64,000 bases of DNA, from the NCBI GenBank assembly GCA_036785705.1, contig JAWUZG010000056.1, forward strand, positions 11,580,501-11,644,500. Direction: 5' to 3'. The position numbers and the translations under genes are program-made. The first letter of the stretch is position 1. The number at the start of each line of letters is the position of its first letter. The DNA comes from Acanthornis magna. Lineage: Eukaryota; Chordata; Aves; Passeriformes; Acanthizidae. Below are positions 33,356 to 44,060 of the stretch, in pieces. Under the pieces are notes generated by a model. It made no database searches. It saw only the letters and a program-made list of their open reading frames with translations, and was not told the DNA's origin.

Positions 33356-34190
33356 CATAAATCACTTTTGCAGACTCTCGAAATTCTCTCACTCGAGACT
33401 GAAATTAAAAGGATGATTCCCGTAAGTGGCACACGCCGGACAGAGTCATCCTCGCTCGGCATTGTCCGTGCCACGGGGCTTCTCCCAGAACCTTTGCTTA
33501 ACACTTTTGTCGTTTTAAAAGGCAGAACCTCCGAATTTTATCCAGAGTGCTGTTCTGAAAGGCGGCTTAATCTTAAGGAAATTATATTTCAGGTACATTT
33601 TTAAAAGCCCCAAAACTTAAAAAACCCCCACTACACACAAAACAAACCATACACACAAAAATAACAACAACAATAATAATAACAATAATATCAATATTAT
33701 TATTATTAATAATAACAATGATAATGTCAAAACAACGGTATTTCTAATTTTCAATTGTATATTAAGTCGCTGAAAAAAGAGGCAGCATTATTTGTAATCA
33801 TAATCTATTAACTGGGTTTGGGAGGAATTTTCAGCAGAAAAAAATTCATTACGGGGCTGCTCTGTGAATTTTTGCTCTCCCGAGAACATACGGGAAAAAG
33901 AGATACTCGAGGTTTTAAAAATTATTTTGGAAAACAAATTCGCCGGCGCTTTTATCTCCTCTGTGGTGGGACACGGAGATGAGCCGGGGCGATTTTATTT
34001 CTCAACGCCGGCCGGAGTTTGGGTTCTCCCCTCCCCAAAACACCGCCCGGTCCGGCCCCGCGTCCTCTCCGCGCCTTGTCATTCCCAGCCAGAAATAAAC
34101 CATCGAGGCGGAGAAAAGCTGTCTTATTTGCTGGAATAAAAATCGGGCTTTTTTACAAGATTTTTTTTTTTAAATCGTGTTTATTTGGAG
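33356..34190. promoter_or_regulatory. A+T-rich block with ATT microsatellite
   Basis: About 830 bp of A+T-rich DNA within the CpG cluster. It includes the ATT/AAT/AAC repeat described separately, and near 33795-33850 words such as GTAATCATAATCTATTAACTGG. Sharp borders with GC-rich flanks. It may contain a conserved element or simply be an A+T-rich gap. Confidence 0.35.
33657..33726. repeat. AAC/AAT trinucleotide repeat, partly self-complementary
   Basis: A mixed AAC, AAT and ATT trinucleotide tract. Its middle (33676-33716) switches from AAT to ATT units and back, so it can fold back on itself. Confidence 0.9.
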
Positions 34191-35335
34191 GAATGAAAAG
34201 TCTGTTTCTTTGCAAGAAAGAGAAAATCGGGTTCATTTGCGACCAAAAAGCCAGTTTCTTTGCAGAGGGAGGACCCGCTGCTCTGGGAGGTGCGGGACGG
34301 AGGGGCTATGCCGTGTCTCGGGGGCACGCAGAAGAAAGGGGCTACCTTCCTCGCCGAGTGCCCCCTAAATGGGGCTGGGATTCATTCCCCAGCGGGTCCA
34401 CCCCGGCTACGAGCGGCCGCTGCCAGGGGAGCCGGGGGCCCGCACCCAGCCCCGCACCCGCGGTGCCAGGGCGCTCCCTCGCTCTCTCACCGCAGATATG
34501 CGGGGATTTTTGTGGGGAGAGAGGGAGACACAAAGGTGCCCGGGAAATGCCCTCATTTTCCCGCTGAGGCTGAATCGCCCCACGGATGCGTTTTCCTCGC
34601 CCCGCGGCCCGTGGTAGACTGTTCACCTGCCCTCCTCGCAAGGACGGGAGAGCTGTTCCCCCTTCAACGAAAACCCGGGGGGGTGACGGCGGGGCCCTCT
34701 GCGGTGTCAGCCTGGCCGCAGGACGGCCGGCATGGAGGGGAAGCCCGGCCGGGGGGATCCCCCATCTCAGCAGCGAGCGAGGGGCGGCGGCCTTTCCTCG
34801 CACCCCCCCGGCCGTGGGTGCGGTGCTCACCCCGCGGAGGGATGCTCCCCGAGGGTGCTCGGGGTGTGAGCGGACACCCTCCGCTCTGGTGCACACACGC
34901 GTGTGCGGGACACGCACATACACTCCCCGGGTGGTGACCTGCCGCTGTGACACACCCACGCGAGTGGGGACACGCGTACGGCGCGGGGTTGCAACACGCG
35001 TGTGCGGACACGCACAGGGCAGCACACGCAGAGGTCGGGGACACACCCGTGTCCACAGACGGGCACGGACACCGGGTTCCCACTCGTCGTTTGCAAACAC
35101 ACCCCCGCAGGGCGCACCCCGGCTGCTCCCCAGCTCCGGGAGCCGCGGGGATCCCCCATCCATTCGCTTGCACCTTCCCTCCCCAAATTCATCGGCTTTC
35201 TAGCTCCCTTTCCCCACTCCACCCAACCCACTCGATTAAGGGCGGCGACGGGAGCGGGGCTGCAAGAGGCGGCGGCTGAGGGCCCCCCGCCCGCTTCCTT
35301 CCCTGCACAAGGTGAAAGAACACAGAAATGGGTGA
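34191..35335. promoter_or_regulatory. CpG-island-like segment 4
   Basis: CpG-rich, with an internal ACACGCGTGTGCGG-type repeat. Frames on both strands (for example 273 codons, 34342-35163 minus) are composition artefacts. Confidence 0.45.
34888..35075. repeat. Degenerate CA/CG-rich repeat, Z-DNA prone
   Basis: ACACGCGTGTGCGG occurs at 34895 and again at 34994, 99 bp apart, with several shorter ACACGC and GGACAC words between and after. Alternating purine-pyrimidine runs such as GCACACACGCGTGTGCG favour left-handed DNA. Confidence 0.75.
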
Positions 35336-35988
35336 AAACACAGAAATAGCCCCAAAAGAGATGCTTCCCGAGGTTTGGCTTTATTTATCCCTGCGTATCC
35401 TTGTGCCCTGCAGCCACGGGCAGGCTGGATGAGCCGGGTACCAGGCGGGGCAGCCGCCGTGGTGGCTCTGCGGGCCGGGGGGTGCGAGGGGGTGATGGGG
35501 TCCCACTGCCCGCGGCGGGGGGCGCGGGGAGCCGCAGGTGCTGCTGGCGGGAGAGACCCGCAATGGCTGTTTGGGTGTTGCATTAAAGCACGCTGCAGTG
35601 CGCACACTGCGGCCCCTCCCCCCGCAATCTGCCTGTATGCTAATGACATGCAAAGAGACTCATTTGCATGTTTATCTCTGTCAATGGGCAAGCGTGGCGG
35701 GCGCGGTAATACGTTTCCCACCGTGGCGTGGAGGCCTCCCCCCGCCCCGCGCCCCTCACCACCCCGCCGGGCCGGGGAGGGTCGGGCAGGGCTCTTCTCC
35801 GGCCCCACCGCCCAGCCCTGGCACCAAGACAGGTACTGCCACAAAATGGCTGCCGGGGGGGGCCCTGCAGCCGCCCGAGCGCCCACCTCTGCCCCCCAGC
35901 AGTCCCCGGCCCACCCGCGCCCCCTCCCCACAAACCCACCTCTGGATTTTGTGCTTAAGCAGCCAATCGGGGGCGCGGTACCCTTCCC
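35336..35988. promoter_or_regulatory. CpG-rich segment around POU element
   Basis: GC-rich sequence surrounding the octamer inverted repeat, with a YY1-like ACAAAATGGCTGCC at 35841-35854. A CCAAT box in AGCCAATCGGGG lies near 35961. These are common in CpG-island promoters. No exon identified. Confidence 0.4.
35637..35670. promoter_or_regulatory. Triple octamer with perfect inverted repeat
   Basis: ATGCTAAT (35637-35644, one mismatch to the octamer), ATGCAAAG (35648-35655, one mismatch) and ATTTGCAT (35662-35669, perfect, reverse strand) lie within 33 bp. CATGCAAA (35647-35654) and TTTGCATG (35663-35670) form an exact 8-bp inverted repeat with an 8-bp spacer. A TGTTTATCT word follows, which overlaps forkhead and GATA cores. 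This is a strong candidate POU-factor dimer element; binding is inferred. Confidence 0.5.
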
Positions 35989-36345
35989 CCCTGCATCCCT
36001 CCTTTCTCCCTCCATCCCTCCTTTCTCTTTTCATCCCTCCTTTTCCACCCTCCATTCCTCCTTCTTCCCCTCCATCCCTTCTTTTCCACCCCACATTCCT
36101 CCTTCTCCCACTCCATCCTTCTTTCTCTCGCCTCCATCCATCTCTTTATCCCACCTCTATCCCTCCTTTTCCACCCATCATCCCTCCTTTTCCACCCTTC
36201 ATCCCTCCTTTTTCAGCCTCCATTTCTTTTCTACCCTTTATCCTTCCTTCTCCCTCCCCATCCTTCCATCTTTCCTTCTCTCCTTCCATCCTTCCATCCC
36301 CTCCTTCAACTCTCATTATCCCTCTCCATTCTTTTCTCATCCCCA
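35989..36345. repeat. Pyrimidine-rich minisatellite (ATCCCTCCTTTTCCACCC-like)
   Basis: About 350 bp of nearly pure pyrimidine, built from diverged units of roughly 20-24 bp such as ATCCCTCCTTTTCCACCC. Frames through it give Pro/Ser/Phe repeats, which explains the 380-codon plus frame at 35375-36517. It can form triplex DNA. Confidence 0.9.
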
Positions 36346-36984
36346 TCCTTGCTTCCCCCCACACTCTGTCCCGCTTTCCCCAAACCCTGAGAAAAATCTT
36401 CACTGTTTCCACGCGCGGGGATATTTCTGTTTTCCCGCCGACCGAGGAAAAAGTCTTTTCCATCCTTCCAAGGGGTTTCGGCTCCCACCCGGGTGCCGAG
36501 CCCCCAGCAATTTGTGACCTCTCTGGGTTCGCCGATACCGTGTGAAGTCCCCGGTGGGCACAGAACCGCGGGTGGGTGCCCCGGAGGGGCTCGCCTCTGG
36601 TTCCTCTGCTGAGGGGGATGAGAAATGTCCACGGGCACTAGCGGGGAGAAGCAGCCGTGTGTACATTCATGGGTGCTGGCCCACGGAAGGAACGGACATT
36701 GGAGGCACTGGTGCGGGTGGGGGGTTTTTAAATAGCCACCAAAAATAAAGCGCGGCCTCTCCCACGGCCCCGAGGTGCGCCCACGCCGCTATTTTCAAAC
36801 ACGCACGTGAGAGAGGAGAGCTCTGTTTTGGGGAGTGGGGAGGGCTCTGTGCCCACTCTCTGAGCGAAGATGCGGCGACCCCAGCGCACCCTCGGCGGGG
36901 ACGCGGCACGGCGAGACCTCCCCACACCCCACGGGGCGTCGGGACGGGGGAAACCCGAGGACGACTCAGGACTGCAACGCAATA
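36346..36984. other. GC-rich, no supported gene
   Basis: Moderately CpG-rich. No exon, motif cluster or repeat recognised. Confidence 0.45.
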
Positions 36985-37080
36985 CAGCCTTATATGCGCT
37001 CCATTCCATGTGTATGTAAAGAACACATATAGTCTTATGTTCCGCTCTAATTTATGGCGCCGTATTATACTACACGATGC
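36985..37080. promoter_or_regulatory. A+T-rich patch between CpG islands
   Basis: A 95-bp patch contains CCTTATATGC (a near CArG box), CATTCCAT (a TEAD/MCAT core) and a stretch with ACACATATAG and TTATGTTCC. It could be a core promoter or small enhancer; no start site is proven. Confidence 0.3.
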
Positions 37081-37640
37081 TGCGTGACGCGATGCGACGT
37101 GACAGCCCTCGGCCCTCGGCTCGGCACGGCACGGCACGGCACGGCACGGCCCCGTCGGTGTCCCCGGGCCGCGGGGCCGCCCCGCCCCGAGGCGCCGGTG
37201 AAGGGCGCCCGCGTCGCTGCGCTGGGCTCCAGGACGGGTTTCGGGGGATCCCCTCCTACCTCCCCACTCGGCATCCCACCTCCTCCTTGTCCTTTCTCAG
37301 CCTCTTATTCCCTCCTTTCTTTTCTCGCTCTCCCAAATCCTGCTCACTTTCCCGGTGAAGGTGTGTTCGCTCCTTCCGTCCGTTACTTCTATTTTAGCCC
37401 CGGGAAGCAGAGGGGCACGTGTGTTTATACCCACCTCCTTCACCCGGAATTGTCATAGAAAAAAATAAAATCAGCCGAAAACCTTAATCTGCCAAAGGCC
37501 CCCGGACCCGCCCTGTCCCGACCAGTTTATCCCAGCGCTACCCAACCGCAGGTACTGGGAGGAGGTTTATTTGTGGGGTCAGTCAGCACGTCCCTCGGTC
37601 ACCCTATAGCTTCCCCAGCCCCATGTCATCACACCTGTGC
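37081..37640. other. CpG-rich segment with GGCAC pentamer
   Basis: Six GGCAC-type pentamers at 37118-37150, in CpG-rich sequence that declines to A+T-richer DNA by 37450. No gene supported. Confidence 0.5.
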
Positions 37641-38880
37641 AGAGGGAGGTGTGGCCCGGCTGGGATGGTGCCGCTGACCCCCAATGCGGAGTTTGCCCGG
37701 AAGCCCCGTCCCCGAAGGCAGCGGGCCCGGGGGTGTCGGTGCCCGGGAGCCCTGGGGGTGCCGTCCCTCAAAGGCCCCCCAGCCCCTCGGTCCGCTCCTC
37801 GGGTGGGTGTTCCCCTCTCGAGAGGGGCGGGGAGAGGCAGGCCGGGGCAGAGGCAGGTTTGGGAAGGCCACCTCCCCTGGCTTTCCGACTGCCCCCGCCA
37901 GGCAGTGTCCCCGCCGCACCCCGGCCGGGGGGGTCCGCACGCCCGGGGGAGGTCGGCTCGGGGCTCCTCGTCGGCGTGCCCGAGGCAGGGCTGGTTTTGC
38001 AGGAGTGTGTGGGAACCCCTGCAGAGAGACACCCTCCCATCACTGCCCAAAACCTGCCGTATCATCACGCCCCGAAGCAGAGGCAGCCCCCCAAAAGCAA
38101 ATGGGGTGTGTGTTCCCTTACCTGAGCGCTGGCCCGCGGGAGCCACGCAGAGCGGGGGGTTCTGTATCCGGCTCGTTTTCTCCTGCCGTGTCCCGCAGCA
38201 GAAACTTCCTCCGGCCATGGCCGGGGTCGGTGCGGGGGAGCCGGGCTGTGCCGGGGGGACCCCGCGGCAGGGAAGAGCCGCACACCCCGGGCCGTGTTTA
38301 TATGTAGAAAGAAGGGTAATTTGAGTGCTTATACCAAGAACCGGGGTTGTTAAGTTTGCAGGCAGACAGCTAAACGGTGCCAAGTGCGGGCAGGGAGGGG
38401 GGTGCGGGGGGGAGGCTGGGGGTGTGTAAGAAATAAAGAGCAATTGTCAGAGGCGAACAAAAGGCGGAGGATGGAAAGGAGCTGGGAATCCCAGGGCAGA
38501 GCCCCTCGGCGTGGACTTGAACTTGGGCTTTGACACCGTCTGCCAGGCGGAGAGCGGCTCCGGGCCGGGCGAGGCGGGCTGCGGGGGGAGTGACAACAGC
38601 CCCGGCAACACAGAGAGGGGGCATTACCCCCTCCAAACACCCACCTTTGACGGGCTGGGGGGAGCACTCTGCTTCGGGATGAGAGTGATCTGGGGAATAA
38701 CCCAGACGAGCTGAGACCCGACGGGCTCAGCGCACCTCCCGGTGCAGAGCGGGGCGGCGGCGGGGGGACCCCGTCGGGGCTGGCCGGGGCCAGACGGTCG
38801 GGGGGGCCGCCCGGTTCTCACAGTCTGCGCCCGAGCCTGGATTCTCTGCACGTCCCGGCCGGTCCCCCCTTTGCTACTAT
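37641..38880. promoter_or_regulatory. CpG-island-like segment 5
   Basis: CpG-rich with an A+T interlude near 38295-38360 and a purine-rich part near 38430-38480. Overlapping frames of up to 279 codons on both strands lack domains. Confidence 0.45.
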
Positions 38881-39000
38881 TCAGCACTTAATTGAACATT
38901 AATGGCAGCTGGGGATGAGGTCATTGGAGCCGGCTTTTCTCACACATTTTTCATGCAAATCCGCTAAACTCTAAACAAATTTGAATAAAACCCCCTTTGT
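38881..39000. promoter_or_regulatory. CNE-like block with octamer
   Basis: CACTTAATTGAACATTAATGG (two TAAT-type cores) at about 38885-38905, then perfect octamer ATGCAAAT at 38953-38960, then A+T-rich words to 38991. It marks the right edge of the CpG cluster. Texture and motifs strongly resemble a conserved element. Confidence 0.45.
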
Positions 39001-39224
39001 GCAGGCCCTCCATGGTGTTTTTCCACGGGCCGCTCCGCCTGTCTCCGCACACTTCATCCGGGGAGGGGGGAGCGGCGGGGAGATGGGGGGGCGCGGGGGG
39101 GTCCCTGCTCGGGCCTGGAACGCTAGGCAGACCCAAAGAGGCTGTGTCCTCTGTGAGGCTCTCAAACCCAGATCACCCCCAGGACACGCACAGGGCCCTG
39201 CTCTGTGCCATCATCTCCACTTGC
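39001..39224. other. GC-rich with G-runs
   Basis: G runs at 39060-39102 could form a quadruplex. No exon supported. Confidence 0.5.
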
Positions 39225-39435
39225 AGCCCCCCAACAGCACCAGTTCCCCCAGATATACCCATTAGCAACACCAGTACCCCCTGTAACACCTCCATAGCAC
39301 CGTTCTGCCCCCAGTAGTATCAGTCCTCCTCCAAATCACGCTAATCCCCCACAACAACACCAGTCCCCCAAGCACCATCAGCCCCCCAGCAACCCAAATT
39401 CCTCCCGGTACCACCCTCGCCCCCAGCACCCCTTG
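39225..39435. repeat. Degenerate C-rich minisatellite (AACACCAGTCCCCC-like)
   Basis: About eight diverged units around the words AACACCAGT, ATCAGYCC and CCCCCAGCA. Period is irregular, roughly 18-27 bp. Near the right edge of the CpG cluster. Confidence 0.7.
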
Positions 39436-39459
39436 CTGCACTTGGCAATCATTCCCTCT

Positions 39460-39990
39460 CTGTAAGGTGTTTTTTGGGTGCAGGGCTGCACAGAGCACGC
39501 AGAGCCCCCGGCCCCCCTGCTCCACAGCCCCCGCGCAGCCCCCATTAGCATCCCTGCGCGCCCGGCCCCCTGCCCAGCCTTGAACTTGGCCATGCCGGGC
39601 TGCGCTCCTTCTGCCTGCCTGGGCTCGCACAATGCCGGCCTTGACCCATTGTTTGCTTTTTTCGGATTTCAGCTGGGAAAGCGGCCACCTCGCGCAGCCT
39701 GCCCCGAGCTCGCCGGGAGCAGGGCACAATGGGGAACCCTGCTCTGCAGGCAGAAGGGCTCCAAATCATTTGAGAGACATATTCATTATATTCTTTCATG
39801 GGGGCCTGTTTGCATTGGGTTTAGCGGTTACTTCCCAGACGGGGTTCAGACCAAATAAAGATCATTGAGCGGCGAGGGATTCGCTCGGGCTTTCAGGGAA
39901 ATATGCCTGATGCAGGGCACGGCGCAGCCCGGCTGCTTGGCTTTCGGCTGCTCCCGTTTCCCTGTTGATTTGCCTGGGTTTATTTTGTGC
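39460..39990. promoter_or_regulatory. CNE-like block
   Basis: The part from 39640 to 39910 is dense with non-repetitive A+T-rich words: CCATTGTTTGC (SOX-like), CAAATCATTTGAG, CATATTCATTATATTC and CCAAATAAAGATCATTGAGC. Flanks are GC-rich. Likely a conserved regulatory element, by texture only. Confidence 0.4.
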
Positions 39991-40034
39991 CCATTGCCTC
40001 CTCCATCTCGAGATTGCACCAAATCACACGCTCA

Positions 40035-40682
40035 CTTTTGCAAAAGGGAGAGTTTATTTTCAGCACTGAATGGGGTGGGGGGGGATTTGAATGGGAGACA
40101 ATTACAGGCAGTACATTTCTCTTACAGGAACAGAGATGGTGCAGTAAAACAGTAGCAGGGCTGCCTGGCCTGGACAGGCATATGGTCCTCTGGGCCCCAA
40201 GCACAGCACCTTTGGGAAGGCTGCACACCATGGCTCCACAGACCCAGGGACCAAGAGCGGCAAGGGCCGAGCTCTGCTCCATGAGCAAAGCCGGGGGCTA
40301 AAAGCTCCCTCCAAACTTCACGCACCCGGTATTTCACCAGGTGACACAGTGACTGGCTCAGGTCTCTCTGCCTAAGCACTTTGGTCCTGCTTTGGGGTAT
40401 TGAGAGTACCGAAAGCAACGTACAGGAGTGATGTGGGATGATCCCTTGGCTCCCTGTGTTGCCCTGGCTCCCTCCCCATGGCTGCACCACTGTGTTTCGA
40501 AGTGATGCAGAAACCCGTCGTGTTCATGAATCAAAGCTGCCTCCTCTCTGGGCCCATGGAGAAGCAGGTTGGGACCCTCCTGGAGAAACTCGTAGAAGTC
40601 AGATGGCAAATCCGAGCAGGTGGAAGCCAACTGCAAGAAGGAACTCACAGGCTTCAAAAGTCCCTTGTCCACTCACTGGGAT
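40035..40682 (-). ncRNA. Candidate terminal exon of a minus-strand transcript
   Basis: On the minus strand a strong acceptor lies at 40683-40684: a long T/C tract (40685-40712) ends in CCTTCCTAG. About 625 bp downstream is AATAAA (plus-strand TTTATT, 40053-40058), followed by T-rich sequence. No protein domain is visible in the exon; a 104-codon frame (40358-40672) has no known features, so a long non-coding RNA is more likely than a protein gene. No upstream exon or promoter was found. Both splice and poly(A) signals can occur by chance. Confidence 0.3.
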
Positions 40683-40712
40683 CTAGGAAGGAAAGAAGAA
40701 AAAAAAATAGAG

Positions 40713-41390
40713 TGGTTATGATCTCTGTCAGAGAAATGGTCCAGCAGCACTTGGCTGAGAACAGACCAACTTGTCTCACGGATGGAGCGGAACTCCAATT
40801 CTCTTTCCCTCCTCACCACAAGTTTCTCCCGGCTCTGGAGCACCTTACCCGCTTCCTTACTGGGAAAACTGTGGTCCCCAAGATGCCAGGCTTCCCCTGT
40901 GCCCTCCTCAGTCCCTACCTCTGCCTGCCCCGCACACCGCCAACCAGGGGAGGGCTCACCGCTTGTCCTTCCTCCCTAGGCTTTGGGGCATGGGATTACT
41001 CTGCATGTCAGAGCCACTAAAGGCACAGCCTTCTGATGTTTTAATCTTCGTGTTAACTTTCCCTGCCCTCGGCGCCCTTGCCTGGCTGGAGAAAGTGATA
41101 CCAAGCCACTGAGCTGGAGCCAAAGCTGTGACGCTCAGCAAAAGTTCCCTTCTCGGCTTTCCCCACACCTCCTGTGCTTTGCCCCACACGTCTTGCACCT
41201 TGCAGCATATTCTCCTCCCTTTTTCCTGATTTTTTTCATCTATTTCCTTTACACTTTATCCATGTTGAGTGTGTATTCCCTAGTCCCCAAACCAGTCCCA
41301 TCCTTTTCCTATCCTCCCTTTGCTTTGCCCATAAACTGTTACATTGGAAGGAGTAAAGACTAATATAACAAATCCTTGAGTACACTTGCA
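40713..41390. other. Intergenic, no supported gene
   Basis: C-rich mixed sequence. A 180-codon plus frame (40478-41020) has no recognisable domain. Confidence 0.5.
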
Positions 41391-41394
41391 AAAG

Positions 41395-41720
41395 GAACCA
41401 TCAGCTGGCTAATTTATTCTTTTTATTGCACCAAATTGTAATTTTATAAAATATTGCAAATTTTATAAAATATTTGCAAGCCCATTTTAAGAGATAAATC
41501 TTCTGTGTGGCTCTCTAATGAGCCGCCCTGGGAGTAGCCGGCATGTGATCTGCTGTAGGTCGCACCGCGACGTTCCCAGGCTGTGACTGGATGAACCACC
41601 GTAACTCTTTGAACTGTGCAAATACTCTACACTCTGGGGTCCAGGCTGCAATTTTCATGGGTATTTTTTCTCTCTCTTAAAAATAGATCTTCTGTAACCC
41701 CTTTATTGCAATATTCATAA
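41395..41720. promoter_or_regulatory. CNE-like block
   Basis: A+T-rich left half has GCTAATTTATTC, a near-direct repeat of TTTTATAAAATATT (from about 41444 and 41461) and GCAAATTTTATAAAA. The right half is more GC-balanced. The duplicated TTTTATAAAATATT palindromic core is notable. Confidence 0.4.
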
Positions 41721-42485
41721 AGCACTTGATGGAAATCCAAGGAAAATCCCTTCCCTTCCCCAACTTTGAAGTAAGCCTAAAACTGAAGAGAGGCAGAGGC
41801 CAAACCCACCCCAAGTGCATGGGTTTGGGGAAGGACCATGGCCTGTGTCTGTCTCTGGACACCGAGAGGACAGACCCCATCCTGGCACGCGGATAGGGAA
41901 ACCCAGGCTGCAAAAAGCCAAGGCTCAGCACTTCTTTATCCTATGTGAGATTAGGAGTCATCCTGAATGCTCCCCCAAGGCTGGCAAGGATGCTGAGGTC
42001 AGGGCAGGTGGGATCTGAATGGTGATGGGTGCTTTCAAAAGCCCAGAAGAGGAGAAGGAGGCTCCAGGGAAAAGCCTTGTGGTCACCAGGGAAAAGCCTT
42101 TACCTGGCAGGTAAAGCCCCTGTCCTCTGCAGAGACAGGCTGAGCTTGCTGTGTCCTACAGAGAAACTCCTCTGTGGTGTGGATAGAGAGGATGCTCCTT
42201 GGTACCAGACATCAACGCAGCCTGGGAATCACCCGCTGCCTGCCTGGTGGGCTCGCACCCTCTGGCACTCAGTAACTGAGGGCACGAGGGGCTGGACCAA
42301 CCCAACTCACTCGATATAAGCTTCAGGAAAGCCCAAATCTCCTGCATGCACTTTTTCCACAGGCAGAGTTCAGCCTTGCACTGAGGGTGCCTGCAAAAAT
42401 AGGGCTCCACCAGGATCCAGTCCCAGCCCAACACTGCCTTCCCCCCCCAATGCCCTGCACAGGGAAAAACAGCCCTCTGTGTGTG
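41721..42485. other. Intergenic, no supported gene
   Basis: Mixed sequence; nothing supported. Confidence 0.5.
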
Positions 42486-43450
42486 GATTTACTATCCATC
42501 TTCTTTTTTTTTTAACTGCATAAATAATTGAAATTATAGCTCAGCCTCTGCCCCAACACTTGCTCCTGTGCCTCCTTGTGCCCTTACAAAGCCAGCACTG
42601 AGGTTTATATGCTGATAAACTGCCCTGCCACAGCAATTCTGGGCGGTGGGAAGAGAAAAAAAAAATCCTCAAATAATGGTAAATGGATGCAGAACGCTCT
42701 GCCTAATCAGATTCCTGTCCCCTATTGAGGCCAGGAAGGAGGGACCCCGCTCCTCCCCTGCCCTCAGCCCAGCCTCCGCTTCACCGGCTCACACGGAGAA
42801 ACTTTCTGGACAATTTAATCTCGACAGGGTGTTACTTAGAAAAACCTTTTTCACTGTCAATTTTTTTCCCCCCTCCCTTCCACCCCCCCCTCTTTTTTTT
42901 TTCTTCCCTCCCAGCCTTGATTGAATTTTGCAAGCCCCTGATATCTTTCTTTTTTGTAGGGATGCACGCTGCTTATGCAAATACCAGCCTTTCATACCAG
43001 CCTCCCTGGCTCAAGCCCTCCAACTTGAATGTGACCAAAAGCTGTGCTCTCCCCTGCTAACTCCTTAGCACAATTACACCTCCATTCTGCTCCAGGGGCC
43101 CGGGGAGGGGGAAAAAAAATCATTTTAAACTAATAACACGTGCTGTTTGCTTTGGATAATTACAAGGGAGCTTCGGCTTCTAAGAGCTATGAAATATTCT
43201 GTTCAGCGGGGCGGGAGGGAGGCTCCGTGTTACGCCTACGCCGCGAGTTTTATCTCCTGACGGAGATGCTCGTGCGGCCTCTCGAGGCTCCCTCCATCTC
43301 GTGCTCATCCTCTGCACCTGGGCAAGCATTTACATTTCCTACGGAGCAACTTCTCGGCGCTTTGGGCTACAGGAGAGAGGAGAAGGCGCCTGACATTTTC
43401 CTTATCTCAAGTTACAATTTCCTGCAAGCATCAAGATAATAAAACATCGG
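42486..43450. promoter_or_regulatory. CNE-like region with octamer
   Basis: Several A+T-rich patches: a homeodomain-rich start near 42515-42545, a pyrimidine run at 42860-42912, perfect octamer ATGCAAAT at 42975-42982, and further words to 43450 (TTTGGATAATTAC, CAAGATAATAAAAC). A good splice-acceptor-like tract ends at 42958 on the plus strand, but the frame that follows closes after about 33 codons. Read as regulatory rather than exonic. Confidence 0.35.
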
Positions 43451-44060
43451 CGATGGGCAAGATGAGCGAAATGAATGCGTCGGCTGAGTCTCCCGCAGCA
43501 GCGCGGGAAGGGCCGGGGAGAAAGGACACCCGGGGGATGCGGCTGCTCCGCTGGCTCTTGTTTGCATCGTGGCCCTGACGTTATTGTCCTCCTGCCTTGT
43601 CTGCTGGGGAAGTTTATGTGGAGGGCTTTTGCTGGGGCGAGGAGGAGGAGGGGAGTTTTCCCCAAAAGCACCCAGGAATCTGTCAAAAGAGGGACAGAAA
43701 AGAGAAGAAGAAGAAGAAGAAGGGAGACAGAGAGTGGGAACGTCAAGGACCCCTGACTAATGAATAGCAAGTTTGCCCTTGAACCTCCCTGGGCTTTGCC
43801 ATTCCCAGGCTCCAAACAAGGGCTGATGCATGCTTGGGCCCAGCTGCAGGGGGACCGGGCTATGGTTCATCTCAGACACTTTGACAGCCCGGGCCTTTTC
43901 CCCACATAGCTCAGACTCGCCTAACTACTCCCCTGGCAACAGCTCAGTGCAGGAACCTGCGCTGAGGCCCTGCCTGCTGCATACAGAAGTACGAGGAGGA
44001 GGAGGGGAGCCGCTGGGAAAAATTAGCTAGAGACTGGCTTAACCCATCAAATGCTGGGCA
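43451..44060. other. Intergenic with GAA repeat
   Basis: A GAA trinucleotide run occupies 43704-43722. No gene supported. Confidence 0.5.

Noticed and set aside
35375..36517. 380-codon plus frame rich in Pro, Ser and Phe
   Set aside because: Much of it is a translation of the pyrimidine minisatellite at 35989-36345.
40438..41020. 180-codon plus frame beginning MAAPLCFEVMQ
   Set aside because: No domain, and it lies antisense to the better-supported minus-strand exon candidate.
42930..43060. Apparent plus-strand exon after a strong acceptor ending at 42958
   Set aside because: The following frame closes after about 33 codons, has no recognised domain, and overlaps a CNE-like block with an octamer. 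A decoy acceptor is more likely.
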